Positions 51,629 through 61,547 of a stretch of DNA of 64,000 bases are shown piece after piece. The stretch is from Bdellovibrionales bacterium. Its GTDB lineage: Bacteria; Bdellovibrionota; Bdellovibrionia; Bdellovibrionales; JAKFYE01. Made by a program: the position numbers and the translations under genes. The stretch is from assembly GCA_021731045.1 (NCBI GenBank), contig JAKFYE010000022.1, positions 107,183 through 171,182 of the forward strand. Reading direction: 5' to 3'. The notes under the pieces were generated by a model. The model was not told the DNA's origin, did not search any database, and was given only the letters and a program-made list of their open reading frames with translations. Each line of letters opens with the position of its first letter. Position 1 is the first letter of the stretch.

Positions 51629-54235
51629 TTAAAAAGTAAGTGTGAAGTCTTTGTTTTGAAAGTCGATCGTAATTTTTTGTCCCTCGTGAATCGTACCTGA
51701 AATGAGTGCGCGGGCCAAACGCGTTTCGATATTGCGTTGGAGATAGCGCTTCATTGGGCGTGCACCAAAAACGGGATCATAGCTTGAAAGCATGACATGC
51801 ATTTTGGCGGCATCTGTGAGGTTCACCGAGATTTGTTTTTCAACCAAACGTCGATTGATTTCGTCAACTTGCAGATCAATAATTTTATTGAGTTCATTTT
51901 TGGTTAGTGGCTTGAAGACGATAATGTCATCAATTCGATTAATAAACTCCGGTCTAAAATGTTTTTTTAATTCCGATTCAACAAGTTTGCGTGCATTTTC
52001 ATCCAATTCTCCCGTATTTGTGACGCCATCTAAAAGATGGTGCGCGCCAATATTGGACGTCATAATGATAACCGTGTTTTTAAAATCGACCGTTCGTCCT
52101 TGAGAATCTGTCGCACGTCCATCGTCCATGATTTGCAAAAGCACGTTAAAGACATCGGGATGAGCTTTCTCAATTTCATCGAAAAGAACAACTGAATAAG
52201 GCTTACGTCGAACAGCCTCGGTGAGTTGCCCACCTTCTTCGTATCCAACGTAGCCGGGAGGTGCGCCGATTAATCGCGAAACTGCGTGTTTCTCCATGTA
52301 CTCACTCATATCAATGCGGATCATATTGTCTTCGCTATCAAAAAGACTAGAAGCTAAGGCCTTTGCGAGTTCGGTTTTACCAACGCCAGTCGGTCCTAAG
52401 AAAATAAAAGATCCTATCGGGCGACGAGGGTCTTTAATTCCAGAGCGCGCTCGTATAACGGCGTCAGCGACGAGATTCACGGCCTCATCTTGACCGATCA
52501 CACGTTTATGTAAAATTTCGCTAAGCTTGAGAAGTTTCTCTTTTTCGCCCTCGACAAGTTTACGTACGGGAATGCCGGTCCATTTAGATACGATTTCGGC
52601 GATTTCTTCTTCGGTAACGGCTTCGCTTAATAATTTTTTAGTATTGCTCTTTTCGGCAAATTTCGCTTCTTCGGCGGCAAGTTTTTTCTCAAGTTCAGGA
52701 AGTTTTCCGAAGCGAAGTTCTGCGACTTTATTGAGATCGTAATCTCTTTCGAAGCGCTCAATATCTCGTTTGGTGTTTTCGAGTTCTTCGCGTAATTTTT
52801 GAACGACTTGCACAGCAGACTTTTCGCTATCCCATTGAGATTTTAAAATGTGGGTTTGCTCTTTTAAATCGCCTAATTCTTTTTGCACGACTTTCAAACG
52901 CTCTTGGCTGGCAGAGTCTTTTTCTTTTTTCAATGCGGTTTCTTCAATTTCGAGTTGCATAACCCGACGAGTGGCCGCATCTAACTCTGAAGGCATAGAA
53001 TCCATTTCAGTGCGAATCATGGCGCAGGCTTCATCGACCAAATCAATGGCTTTATCTGGTAAAAAACGTTCCGAAATATAACGGTGCGAAAGAACCGCGG
53101 CCGATACAATTGCGTTATCAAGAATTTTTACACCGTGATGGAGCTCAAAGCGCTCTTTAATTCCTCGTAAAATAGAAATCGTATCTTCAACGCTTGGTTG
53201 ATCGACGAGCACAGTTTGAAAGCGGCGCTCTAAAGCCGGATCCTTTTCAATATATTTGCGGTACTCATCGAGTGTTGTGGCGCCAATACAATGAAGTTCT
53301 CCACGTGCCAACATTGGCTTTAGCATATTGCCTGCATCCATTGCGCCCTCGGATTTTCCGGCACCTACAATGGTGTGAAGTTCATCAATGAACAAAATAA
53401 TTCGGCCCTCTGCGCCTTTAATTTCATTTAGGACGGCTTTTAATCGTTCCTCAAATTCGCCGCGGTACTTTGCCCCCGCGATTAAAGCGCCCATGTCTAA
53501 CGCAAAAACTGTTTTGTTTTTTAGACCTTCTGGAACATCACCTTTCACAATTCGTTGGGCCAAACCTTCGGCGATGGCGGTTTTTCCGACTCCGGGTTCT
53601 CCAATTAGCACAGGATTGTTTTTTGTTTTGCGAGATAAGATTCGAATCACACGACGAATCTCTTCATCTCGTCCAATAACGGGATCCATTTTGCCTTTTA
53701 GGGCTTCTTCAACAAGATCTCGTCCGTATTTAGTTAATGCTTCATATGTGGCTTCAGGATTTTGATTTTGCACGTGTTGGTTTCCTCTAACATCGGTTAT
53801 TGCTTTTGAAATGGCTTCGAGTTGAATGTTATGCTTCTTAAAAATATCTTTAATGGCGGTTTTTCCGTCTTCTTTTAGAAGGGCCAAAATTAAATGTTCA
53901 ACGGAGATATATTCGTCTTTTAATTTTTTCGATTCGGTTTCGGATTGAAGCAAAAGCTTGTTCAAACGGGGAGTGATATAGACTTTTCCCTCATCAAAAC
54001 CTGGCCCCGAGATAGATGGCTTCTTTTTTAATTCGGCGTCAACATCTTCCCGAATACCAGCAAGGTTAACTCCGAGTTTTGATAAAATTCGCGGAGTCAT
54101 ACCGTCGTTTTGATTTAGCATCGCAAAAAATAAATGTTCAACATCTACCTGAGAGTGTCCGCTTTTGAGCGCCAAGTTTTGGGCTTCAAAAAAGGCTTCT
54201 TGAGTTTTTTGCGTTAGTTTTTCAGGATTAATCAT
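51629..54235 (-). CDS. clpB: ATP-dependent disaggregase ClpB
   Basis: 868 aa Hsp100 hexamer that works with DnaK to resolubilise aggregates. Clp_N repeats in the first 140 residues, NBD1 with Walker A GEPGVGKT, the coiled-coil middle domain (about 400-520) and NBD2 with GPTGVGKT. No ClpP-binding IGF loop noticed. No HrcA/CIRCE site seen upstream. Confidence 0.97.
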   Translation of the reverse strand: MINPEKLTQKTQEAFFEAQNLALKSGHSQVDVEHLFFAMLNQNDGMTPRILSKLGVNLAGIREDVDAELKKKPSISGPGFDEGKVYITPRLNKLLLQSETESKKLKDEYISVEHLILALLKEDGKTAIKDIFKKHNIQLEAISKAITDVRGNQHVQNQNPEATYEALTKYGRDLVEEALKGKMDPVIGRDEEIRRVIRILSRKTKNNPVLIGEPGVGKTAIAEGLAQRIVKGDVPEGLKNKTVFALDMGALIAGAKYRGEFEERLKAVLNEIKGAEGRIILFIDELHTIVGAGKSEGAMDAGNMLKPMLARGELHCIGATTLDEYRKYIEKDPALERRFQTVLVDQPSVEDTISILRGIKERFELHHGVKILDNAIVSAAVLSHRYISERFLPDKAIDLVDEACAMIRTEMDSMPSELDAATRRVMQLEIEETALKKEKDSASQERLKVVQKELGDLKEQTHILKSQWDSEKSAVQVVQKLREELENTKRDIERFERDYDLNKVAELRFGKLPELEKKLAAEEAKFAEKSNTKKLLSEAVTEEEIAEIVSKWTGIPVRKLVEGEKEKLLKLSEILHKRVIGQDEAVNLVADAVIRARSGIKDPRRPIGSFIFLGPTGVGKTELAKALASSLFDSEDNMIRIDMSEYMEKHAVSRLIGAPPGYVGYEEGGQLTEAVRRKPYSVVLFDEIEKAHPDVFNVLLQIMDDGRATDSQGRTVDFKNTVIIMTSNIGAHHLLDGVTNTGELDENARKLVESELKKHFRPEFINRIDDIIVFKPLTKNELNKIIDLQVDEINRRLVEKQISVNLTDAAKMHVMLSSYDPVFGARPMKRYLQRNIETRLARALISGTIHEGQKITIDFQNKDFTLTF

Positions 54236-54248
54236 AACACCTCACTTG

Positions 54249-54278
54249 TTATCATGAGGACGTGTAGGAAAATGTCAA
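54249..54278 (-). promoter_or_regulatory. Weak candidate promoter for clpB
   Basis: On the - strand TTGACA (54273-54278) is followed after 18 bases by TGATAA (54249-54254), a poor -10, just before the ribosome-binding site. A heat-shock promoter elsewhere is equally possible. Confidence 0.3.
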
Positions 54279-54298
54279 CTTGCCTCTAAGTTGTATTC

Positions 54299-54892
54299 TT
54301 ATAAGGCTATAACTTCGTTGATTTGAGGCAGGACTTCTTTCATACGCGTTTCGATACCTTGTTTTAAAGTCATGGTGGAGCTTGGGCAACCTGAACAGGC
54401 TCCGCGCATATATATATAAACGTTTTGGTTCTCGTATTTATGAAAGATAATATCCCCACCATCCGTCGCAACTGCGGGTCGAATTTCTTCGCGAATCAAT
54501 CTTTTAATTGTTCGTACTTCAGGAGAATCTTCATCGGTTTCGTCAGAGACGTCCGCTGCATTAGCATCTACACTCGGTATATCCAACAAAATGGGGTCAC
54601 CAGATTCAAAGTGCTCTTTCAATAGGCCCGCAAGAGGCTCGGCCAACATGTCCCATTCTACCCAGTCTTGTTTCGTAATCGTAATAAAATCAGGTCCAAT
54701 GTAAACAGCTGAAGACCATGGGAAGCCAAATATCTTAGTGGCGAGAGGTGAGCGTAAAGCACTTTGCGAATCGGTAAAATTAACGGACTCCGACACCAGC
54801 CGCCGATTGACAACAAACTTCATAGAATTAGGGTTTGGAGTCGGCTCGGGCCATACATTAATAGGTTCGTTGGGCTTTGCATCATGAGACAT
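54299..54892 (-). CDS. Iron-sulfur carrier, Nfu type
   Basis: 197 aa. N-terminal Nfu_N domain (PEPTPNPNSMKFVVN) and C-terminal NifU-like domain (IRPAVATDGGDIIF) with the CxxC ligand pair C166/C169 in GACSGCPSS. This is the Nfu1 architecture: it would deliver 4Fe-4S clusters to enzymes such as MtaB or lipoyl synthase. Confidence 0.92.
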   Translation of the reverse strand: MSHDAKPNEPINVWPEPTPNPNSMKFVVNRRLVSESVNFTDSQSALRSPLATKIFGFPWSSAVYIGPDFITITKQDWVEWDMLAEPLAGLLKEHFESGDPILLDIPSVDANAADVSDETDEDSPEVRTIKRLIREEIRPAVATDGGDIIFHKYENQNVYIYMRGACSGCPSSTMTLKQGIETRMKEVLPQINEVIAL

Positions 54893-55004
54893 ATTAGGAC
54901 CTCTTTATTAGCCTCTTATTTAAGCCTTATCCTGTTGAGACGCTAGGAAATTCTTTGCGCAGAGAAGTGACTTCTCGATAGGATGAGGAACTAAGAGGTT
55001 AATT

Positions 55005-55385
55005 ATGAAAAAAGAAATTAAAACGTCTAAAGCACCACTTCCGGTCGGCCCATATTCGCAAGCGATTCAGCATGGCAACTTATTGTTTTGCTCGGGGCAA
55101 GTTGCCATTGATCCTAAATCCAATGAAGTTTTAAAGGGGTCGGTTCAAGAGCAGGCGTCGATGGTTATGGAAAATATTAAAGGTGTTTTATCAGAAGCGG
55201 GTTTAGGCTTTGATCATGTTGTGAAAACCACAATTTTTTTAACAAAGATGTCGGATTTTTCAACGGTCAATGAGGTCTACGCTAAATATTTTAAAGCACC
55301 TTTTCCCGCAAGATCAACCGTTGCGGTCAGTGAATTGCCTAAGGGCGTTCAGGTTGAAATCGAAGTTTTAGCTGTTAAAAATTAA
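55005..55385 (+). CDS. ridA: RidA family (reactive intermediate deaminase)
   Basis: 126 aa. PVGPYSQAIQHGNLLFCSGQ, the R in PARSTVAVSELPKG and the terminal EVEVLAV are RidA hallmarks; the Arg binds the carboxylate of enamine/imine substrates. One-base overlap with the next gene. Confidence 0.93.
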   Translation: MKKEIKTSKAPLPVGPYSQAIQHGNLLFCSGQVAIDPKSNEVLKGSVQEQASMVMENIKGVLSEAGLGFDHVVKTTIFLTKMSDFSTVNEVYAKYFKAPFPARSTVAVSELPKGVQVEIEVLAVKN

Positions 55386-55942
55386 TGACAAAGATTCAGC
55401 TACAACTCATTCTTACGGGGCTCGCAGTTGTGCTGATTGGTTTTTTTATTCGCGATTTTCGTAGAATCTCTATGTACCCGATGACCTCTTGGACTCAAGA
55501 GGTGTCGGGAGACTGCGGTGTCGTGTTGACGGGTGGTCCTGGGCGAGTGCGCGAGGGATTCGATTTACTTTCGCAGTCGGTGATTAAAAGATTAATTATC
55601 TCGGGTGTTAATCCGAAGGCACATTTATACGACATTTTTCCGCAACTATCTTATTATCCTAACGTTGATGAAAAAAATGTGATTCTTGAAAAGCGTTCGA
55701 CCACGACTTACGGCAACGTTCATCAAACCCTTTCTTTAGCAGAAGCTCTAAAATGTCGAAGTCTTGTGCTTGTTACGTCACGTGTGCACATGTACCGTGC
55801 GCGACGGACGTTTGAATCCGCACTGCCTGAAGGCGTTCACCTTTTCGAGCGTGCCGTTGTGGGCGGAAGTTTTGAGCCCGAATTTCCTGAAGTCTTTTGG
55901 GAAACTATGAAGTCTGTTTTTTATTCCGTCTGGGCGTACTAA
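55385..55942 (+). CDS. YdcF/ElyC-family (DUF218) protein
   Basis: 185 aa; one N-terminal membrane helix (about 5-22), then a DUF218 fold with VVLTGGPGRVREG, EKRSTTTYGN and LVLVTSRVHMYRARRTF. Members are linked to envelope polysaccharide or undecaprenyl metabolism. Coupled to ridA by a one-base overlap. Confidence 0.82.
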   Translation: MTKIQLQLILTGLAVVLIGFFIRDFRRISMYPMTSWTQEVSGDCGVVLTGGPGRVREGFDLLSQSVIKRLIISGVNPKAHLYDIFPQLSYYPNVDEKNVILEKRSTTTYGNVHQTLSLAEALKCRSLVLVTSRVHMYRARRTFESALPEGVHLFERAVVGGSFEPEFPEVFWETMKSVFYSVWAY

Positions 55943-55981
55943 CTTCCAAGTAACAGTTCCCTTTTTCCCGACATCTGGAAT

Positions 55982-56090
55982 TCTCCGTTTTCCGCCTATT
56001 CATTATAAAAATACGTATTTGAAAAAGGGGCCCAGAGATAAACCCTTTTTCAAATACGTATTTTTATAATGAATAGGCGGAAAACGGAGA
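55982..56090. repeat. Palindrome B1: perfect 48-bp arms, 13-nt loop
   Basis: Arms 55982-56029 and 56043-56090 are exact reverse complements; loop GCCCAGAGATAAA. A related copy with the loop reversed lies at 57665-57775, on the other side of the papain-like gene. Confidence 0.97.
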
Positions 56091-56276
56091 ACACCAACTC
56101 GACGTATTTTTAGGTACGAACTAGGCTTCGCGCACGCAAGTGTGACGATGGTTCCAGACGGCTTCTTATTCTACCACTTCATTCGTACTTCGAATAAAGC
56201 GGCTGCGCTGGCCTTAATCATGCAATCCCTAAAATCATAATATAATATCTTTTATATTGAATTTGGAGCTGTTCTG

Positions 56277-57632
56277 ATGACCATGTATAAGTCGGCACTA
56301 ACAATTTTTGTTACCTTATTAGGGGTATCTATTTTTTGTCAGATAGCAACCGCTCAAGTCGCTATAGAAGATGCGCTTTCAACAGATTTAAATTTTAGAG
56401 GACAAGGACGTGCGGGGCTTTGCTATGCCTTTGCTGAAGAACAGCTTTTGAAAGACTACACTTGTACGAACAATTGCCAAACTAATGCGTCTGAATGGAA
56501 GTTTTCAATTTTTGATATAGCTAGGGCCCATCAGATGAGCTGGAAGAAAAAATACGGAGAAATAAAGAACGACCCCTCACGTGATCTGTTTGCAAATGGT
56601 TCTAACGAAGTCTTTCCGTTTGCCGAAACAAATGTTGGAGCTGTTCGAGCTTCTAAATGTACATTGGAACAAGAGATATTTTTCTTAAATCGTTCAAAAA
56701 TTACCAATCCAAGTCGCTTTGCTATGGCTGACTATTTAATCGATTTTTATAAGCGATATAAATTAGGTAGTTTGGCTAGTTTGCAAATAAAATCAGCTAC
56801 GCTTCATTCTGCATGGGCAATATTGCAAGAACTCGCAGTAGCATCTGATAATGAATTTGATTTTCTCGCTAAAGTAATTAACTTCACAAAATGCTCAGAC
56901 AAAATTCAAATTCCTAGCTTTCATTTTCAATCAAAAGATTTATCTGAGACGAAGGAAGTGGTAAATCTTATTAAACCCCTCCTTAATCAGGGAAAGTCTT
57001 TATATGTAGGCGTTTGTGCTGAAGTTCTTGAGTCTGAATCTATAGGAACGGCTCAATGTGGACGTCATGCCGTAGTTCTTAAAGGAATAAAAAAGGCAGA
57101 CGACTGTGTAGTGGGAGAATGTAAGAGCGAGATATTAGTTGTTGATTCTGCTTTTTTTTCTAAAAGGCCTCGTAACGGCGATGGCTCAACATGGATTCCG
57201 GCGTCAATTGTTATTCAGTCCATCGTCAAAAGCGGCCAAGACATTTTAAAAATACAAGAAAAATCCAATCAAAATAGCAAGAAGGAGTTACATCTTCACG
57301 AAGACCGGATGAGCAAAATTGCAAAAGACAGTGCAACAGAAATGACTAACATTGTGAAAAAATTAGTGAAGGAATCTGGCAACACAAATATTCAAGCAGC
57401 GACTTTGTCAATTCTAGATCTGATAGTAAGAAGCTATCCAGAGAGTTCGTCTCAAGCCAAAATGTATATTCAAGTATTAAATGAAGTTAAATTACTAACA
57501 ATCAACACCATAGAAGATATTGGAATAATCGCACCTATTATTGAGCAAGTGACATTAGCAAGTCTTACTACGCTATCTAATAATTCTTCAGTATTTTCAG
57601 CTAATGGAATAGTTTGGATAGACGATAACTAA
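56277..57632 (+). CDS. Secreted papain-like cysteine protease
   Basis: 451 aa; signal peptide ending ATA-Q. RGQGRAGLCYAFA gives the oxyanion Q43 and nucleophile C49; CGRHAVVLKGI gives H264; the third triad site, normally Asn, is probably D290 in ILVVDSAF. The C-terminal 150 residues are helical and lack a known domain. A GGAG site precedes the ATG. The gene is clearly AT-richer than its neighbours and is the only gene between palindromes B1 and B2, suggesting transfer. Confidence 0.7.
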   Translation: MTMYKSALTIFVTLLGVSIFCQIATAQVAIEDALSTDLNFRGQGRAGLCYAFAEEQLLKDYTCTNNCQTNASEWKFSIFDIARAHQMSWKKKYGEIKNDPSRDLFANGSNEVFPFAETNVGAVRASKCTLEQEIFFLNRSKITNPSRFAMADYLIDFYKRYKLGSLASLQIKSATLHSAWAILQELAVASDNEFDFLAKVINFTKCSDKIQIPSFHFQSKDLSETKEVVNLIKPLLNQGKSLYVGVCAEVLESESIGTAQCGRHAVVLKGIKKADDCVVGECKSEILVVDSAFFSKRPRNGDGSTWIPASIVIQSIVKSGQDILKIQEKSNQNSKKELHLHEDRMSKIAKDSATEMTNIVKKLVKESGNTNIQAATLSILDLIVRSYPESSSQAKMYIQVLNEVKLLTINTIEDIGIIAPIIEQVTLASLTTLSNNSSVFSANGIVWIDDN

Positions 57633-57664
57633 CGTCTTTCTTCATAGGAATCCGCCGACAAGCG

Positions 57665-57775
57665 CGATTCGTTTTCCGATTATCAATTATAAATTTATGT
57701 ATTTGAAAAAGGGTTTATCTCTGGGCCCCTTTTTCAAATACATAAATTTATAATTGATAATCGGAAAACGAATCG
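57665..57775. repeat. Palindrome B2: perfect 49-bp arms, loop reversed relative to B1
   Basis: Arms 57665-57713 and 57727-57775 are exact reverse complements; loop TTTATCTCTGGGC is the reverse complement of the B1 loop. Arm identity to B1 is 38 of 48; all ten differences are mirrored in the other arm, so both stems stay perfect. Confidence 0.97.
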
Positions 57776-57818
57776 ATCAAGTCATTAGAAAAAGTGACTG
57801 TTACTGATATAGGAAAAG

Positions 57819-58778
57819 TTAGGCGGCTTTTTTCTTTTCAAGAAGTTTCATGAAAACACGGAGCAGCTGTGGATCGTATTTTCCTTCTTCGGTCACCATA
57901 ACAGAAATCGCGTCTTCGGCTGAGTATAGAGCGCGGCCACCTCGACGAGTGGTGAGAGCGCTAAACGCATCGGCAATCGCGATGATTCTGGCAGGGTAAA
58001 AGATAGCTTCGCCGCGAAGGCCATTCGGATAACCGCGACCATTCCAATTTTCATGATGCTGTTCAATTGCCGTCAAGACATCCGTAGGAAAAGTTGGAAT
58101 TCCGGAAACCATTTGGGTGGCTATTTTACAATGTGTCTTGATCAATGTCCATTCTTCAGGAGTCATTTGTCGATCGCTATCTGTGATCGAAGCGGGCAAC
58201 CTGCTCATACCCATATCGTGAAGCATTCCGCCTAGGCCGACGATGGCTAGAGTTTTTTCATTCACATTTGCAGCCGCTCGAGCTAACAATAAAGCAAAGA
58301 CTGAAGTTGCAATTGAATGTCGACATAAATAAGTTTCTTGTCGAGCTAAGTTTATAAAATTGGCTAAACTTTTCACATCTGAGTTAACTAGATTAACGTA
58401 AGTCTTAATTGTGGTTTGAGTGCGACGCACGCTTTCTTCGTCGAAGACATGGTCTTCGTAAATTTCAAAGAGAGTTTGTTCTGAGAGTTCTTCTATCGCC
58501 CGTCGGGCTTCCGCAGTCGAAATATTTGTTTGCTTTAAGAGTCTTTGAACCAGACGTTCGGTTGCAGCGATATAATCGCGTCGATTTCTGCGATGAATAT
58601 AAAGCTCTTTAACACCCTTTTCTGAGTAAATTTCAAAACGCTTACGATCAATTAAATCACCGACTTTAAATATTTTTGTATATTTGTTTTCAGAAAGACG
58701 TACGAACACATCAAAAGGCATTTCGCCTTTCATGTTGAAGAAGTTCTCTATGCTGATTTCACAATATTGCACATCCAT
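57819..58778 (-). CDS. HD-GYP domain cyclic-di-GMP phosphodiesterase
   Basis: 319 aa. An N-terminal beta-rich domain (about 15-65, PFDVFVRLSENKYTKIFKVGD) precedes an HD-GYP domain with H154, HD at H187/D188, H216, HHE at 241-243 and the GYP triad at 249-251. Metal ligands look complete, so it should hydrolyse c-di-GMP. No response-regulator domain. Confidence 0.9.
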   Translation of the reverse strand: MDVQYCEISIENFFNMKGEMPFDVFVRLSENKYTKIFKVGDLIDRKRFEIYSEKGVKELYIHRRNRRDYIAATERLVQRLLKQTNISTAEARRAIEELSEQTLFEIYEDHVFDEESVRRTQTTIKTYVNLVNSDVKSLANFINLARQETYLCRHSIATSVFALLLARAAANVNEKTLAIVGLGGMLHDMGMSRLPASITDSDRQMTPEEWTLIKTHCKIATQMVSGIPTFPTDVLTAIEQHHENWNGRGYPNGLRGEAIFYPARIIAIADAFSALTTRRGGRALYSAEDAISVMVTEEGKYDPQLLRVFMKLLEKKKAA

Positions 58779-58955
58779 CTGATGCCAACTTATCGGCAGT
58801 TGTAATAATGAAGCTTAGTCGGGGTTTTGATTAATTTGAAAGAACATGGTTATTTCTAAGTTAGGATTCAAAAAAAAATAGTCAAACTAGACTATCGACC
58901 TGAGCAACTCGTTCTCAAAATAGCCGATAAAACTATGTTGAAAGGATACCCCTAA

Positions 58956-59789
58956 ATGGTGTCAATAGCTTACGTTTTTTCATACGTAGATGATCAGGGA
59001 CGAAAACTGATTTCTATTTTGCAGTACTCTAAAAACATCTTCGTGATGATTTATCTTTCTATTCGTGCGGCAATTTATGATCAAGCGCAGGGGTGGCGAA
59101 CGGTCATAAGTGTGGTTTCAGCTCAAATTTATTTTACCGGTTGGCAAGCGGTACCGATCGTTTCAATTCTTGCGTTGGCCTCCGGTGGAATTGTTATCTT
59201 ACAATCAACCACGCAATTATCATTGGTGGGGGGGTCATCAATGTTAGGTCACCTCTTGGTGGCTATTACAGTGAGGGAATTATCTCCGCTCTTAACTGCT
59301 TTGATTGTAATTGCGCGTTCGGGCACGGCGGTGGCTTCTGAAATTGGAATGATGAGATTAAACAAAGAAATTGAAGCACTCGAAGTTATGGGAATTAATC
59401 CTCTCAGCTTTATCGTGTTTCCACGATTAATGGGTGGAATTATTAGTGTCGTGTGTTTAGGTTTTTACTTTAACATCGTCGCGCTTTTGGGCGGCTATCT
59501 TGTGACTCGAATTATCCAAGATATGCCTTTTCATTATTATGTGGAAGCCCTTTCAAACGCGATTATGTTTGAAGATTTCGCTCTCTTTCTAATTAAGAAC
59601 ACCTTTAGCGGTGCCATAATTTTTGTGATTTCGTCCTATCAGGGCATGCTCGTGAAATTGGGACCTCACGAAGTTCCGCAAGTGACCACTAAGGCCGTGA
59701 TGAACAGTATCATTTATGTGGTTTCATTTAACCTTATTGTCACCTTGCTTTCGTACCTTTCAACTTTCATGAGATTGGGTGTGATATGA
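58956..59789 (+). CDS. mlaE: MlaE-family lipid ABC transporter permease
   Basis: 277 aa with five to six membrane segments. VRELSPLLTALIVIARSGTAVASEIGMM and EALEVMGINPLSFIVFPR are the MlaE signatures. Part of mlaE-mlaF-mlaD, moving phospholipids between the inner and outer membrane. It overlaps the ATPase gene by 4 bases. Confidence 0.93.
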   Translation: MVSIAYVFSYVDDQGRKLISILQYSKNIFVMIYLSIRAAIYDQAQGWRTVISVVSAQIYFTGWQAVPIVSILALASGGIVILQSTTQLSLVGGSSMLGHLLVAITVRELSPLLTALIVIARSGTAVASEIGMMRLNKEIEALEVMGINPLSFIVFPRLMGGIISVVCLGFYFNIVALLGGYLVTRIIQDMPFHYYVEALSNAIMFEDFALFLIKNTFSGAIIFVISSYQGMLVKLGPHEVPQVTTKAVMNSIIYVVSFNLIVTLLSYLSTFMRLGVI

Positions 59790-60460
59790 GTTTTACAATA
59801 CCCATCCGCGAAGATTTGAAAAAAGATATTCAGTCTCTATCGTTAAGAGAGGCAAGTATCGGTCACCCTGCGAGCCCTACGTTAGCGCAAAATATTAATT
59901 TGAATTTTCAGTTGGGAAAAATTATTTGGGTGACCGGAGTGAGCGGAATCGGCAAGTCTACATTTTTACGTACGCTGACGGGTTTAGTTACTTTACATAG
60001 CGGAGATTACTGTATTAACGACACCGAAATTGTAAATAAAATGTCGTTTGAAGAGTTTATGCCTTACCGACTCAATATCGGATACTCCTTTGAAATGGGA
60101 GGACTGCTCAACAACCGCACGCTTTGGGACAACCTGATGTTGCCATTACAATATCATAAAGCGGCTCGCTACCGCGCATGCGAACAACGCGTAAATGAAA
60201 TTATGAAAATGTTTGCCATCGAGAAATATAAAAATGAACGCCCCGCTGCCGTACCGGGTGGAACGCGTAAAGCCGCGTGTGTGGCCCGCGCGTTTATGCT
60301 TGATCCGCAGGTTTTGATTTTTGATAAACCTACCACCGGTTTAAACGAAGACGGAATCGGTGCCTTACTTGAATTATTGCGAAAAAAAGAAAATGCCCCT
60401 CTCGTATTTATAAGTTCTGATGGTGCGCTCGCGATGGAAAAAATGCAGATGAAGAACTAA
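59786..60460 (+). CDS. mlaF: MlaF-type ABC ATPase with degenerate catalytic motifs
   Basis: 224 aa. Walker A GVSGIGKST (51-59) is normal, but the Q-loop Gln is Glu (E103 in SFEMGG), the signature is VPGG (156-159) instead of LSGG, the Walker B catalytic Glu is Lys (IFDKP, K181) and the H-loop His is Ser (ISSDGAL). It still binds between mlaE and mlaD by position. ATP hydrolysis is probably weak or lost; a second ATPase might be required. Confidence 0.85.
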   Translation: MSFTIPIREDLKKDIQSLSLREASIGHPASPTLAQNINLNFQLGKIIWVTGVSGIGKSTFLRTLTGLVTLHSGDYCINDTEIVNKMSFEEFMPYRLNIGYSFEMGGLLNNRTLWDNLMLPLQYHKAARYRACEQRVNEIMKMFAIEKYKNERPAAVPGGTRKAACVARAFMLDPQVLIFDKPTTGLNEDGIGALLELLRKKENAPLVFISSDGALAMEKMQMKN

Positions 60461-60533
60461 AAATTGAACAAAACTCAATCACAAGACGATTTATTAAAAA
60501 TGACGAGAAAAACAATCAGGAGAAGCAAGCTGT

Positions 60534-61547
60534 ATGATGCTCAAATTCAATAAATTTGAAAGAGTTGCGGGATTGTTTGTGATAACAGCCATTATGGGTT
60601 GTTTTGCCGCGGGAGTTGTCGTGGCCGTTAAAAAAGGTTGGTTTGAACGTAAAGTAGAATTCAAAACAAAATTTGAATCTGCGGCGGGTTTAACTCCGGG
60701 TACACAAGTGCAAATGGCGGGCCTTCGAGTTGGTAGCGTTGATTCGGTCGAACTTATTTCGGATAATCAAGTCATCGTGACGTTTACAATTCCGTTTAAA
60801 CATTTAAATAAAATTAGAGAAGACAGCGTTGTGCATACAATTCGTCCATTTTTAATCGGCGATAAAGTTTTAGAAATCACCGTGGGCACCGAAACGGCAA
60901 AACCTGTTTTGCCAGGCGCGTTTGTTGCGTCTGAGGGGTCTGTGGACTTGATGGACATTATTGGCGGCAGAAAATTGGGAACATATTTAGAAGGTATGGG
61001 AAGCCTCATGACAAGTTTGCGCACGGTCCTCAATGCGTTTTCAGACACGAAGAGGGCAGAAGCTTTAGTTCAAGTCTTTGACCAGTTACATCCTCTGTTA
61101 GTGAATGTAAATATGATGGCCAAAGAAATGACGAGCTTGAGTCAGCAAGCCACGCGCAAAAAAAACTTGCAAAAAATTGTGGATAATTTAGTAACGGTCA
61201 CGAATGTTTTAGATACCGCTATGCCACAATTGACAGAAGTCGTAGAGTCAAATCCCCATTTAGCTAAAGATATGGCGGGCATGGTCCAGGATTTATCTAA
61301 ACTGACGGCAGAAATGACTAAGGTTCTTCCGGTGTTCACAGAGCTCGCTCCAGAATTGCCAAGAGTGAGTCGTCGGGCCATTGAAGCTATGGATGAGGCG
61401 GTTGTGATTTTAAAAGCTATGCAAAAGAGCTTTTTACTAAAAGGTTCCGTTCAGGATGTGCGCGAAGAAGAAGCCGCGCTCGCTAAGAAAAAAGAAGAGG
61501 AAAAAAAGAAAGAAGATCAATCTGAAAGGATGCCAGCCAGTGAATAA
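60534..61547 (+). CDS. mlaD: MlaD-family MCE-domain protein
   Basis: 337 aa; one N-terminal membrane helix (about 12-30) and an MCE domain (FESAAGLTPGTQVQMAGLRVGSV), followed by a long helical region and a Lys/Glu tail. Forms the periplasmic lipid-shuttle ring on MlaE. The long helical part is more like PqiB/YebT or Mce tunnels than short E. coli MlaD. Confidence 0.9.
   Translation: MMLKFNKFERVAGLFVITAIMGCFAAGVVVAVKKGWFERKVEFKTKFESAAGLTPGTQVQMAGLRVGSVDSVELISDNQVIVTFTIPFKHLNKIREDSVVHTIRPFLIGDKVLEITVGTETAKPVLPGAFVASEGSVDLMDIIGGRKLGTYLEGMGSLMTSLRTVLNAFSDTKRAEALVQVFDQLHPLLVNVNMMAKEMTSLSQQATRKKNLQKIVDNLVTVTNVLDTAMPQLTEVVESNPHLAKDMAGMVQDLSKLTAEMTKVLPVFTELAPELPRVSRRAIEAMDEAVVILKAMQKSFLLKGSVQDVREEEAALAKKKEEEKKKEDQSERMPASE

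Noticed and set aside
55982-57775. Insertion sequence with terminal inverted repeats
   Set aside because: The enclosed gene is a papain-like secreted protein, not a transposase, and no target-site duplication was found beside the palindromes.
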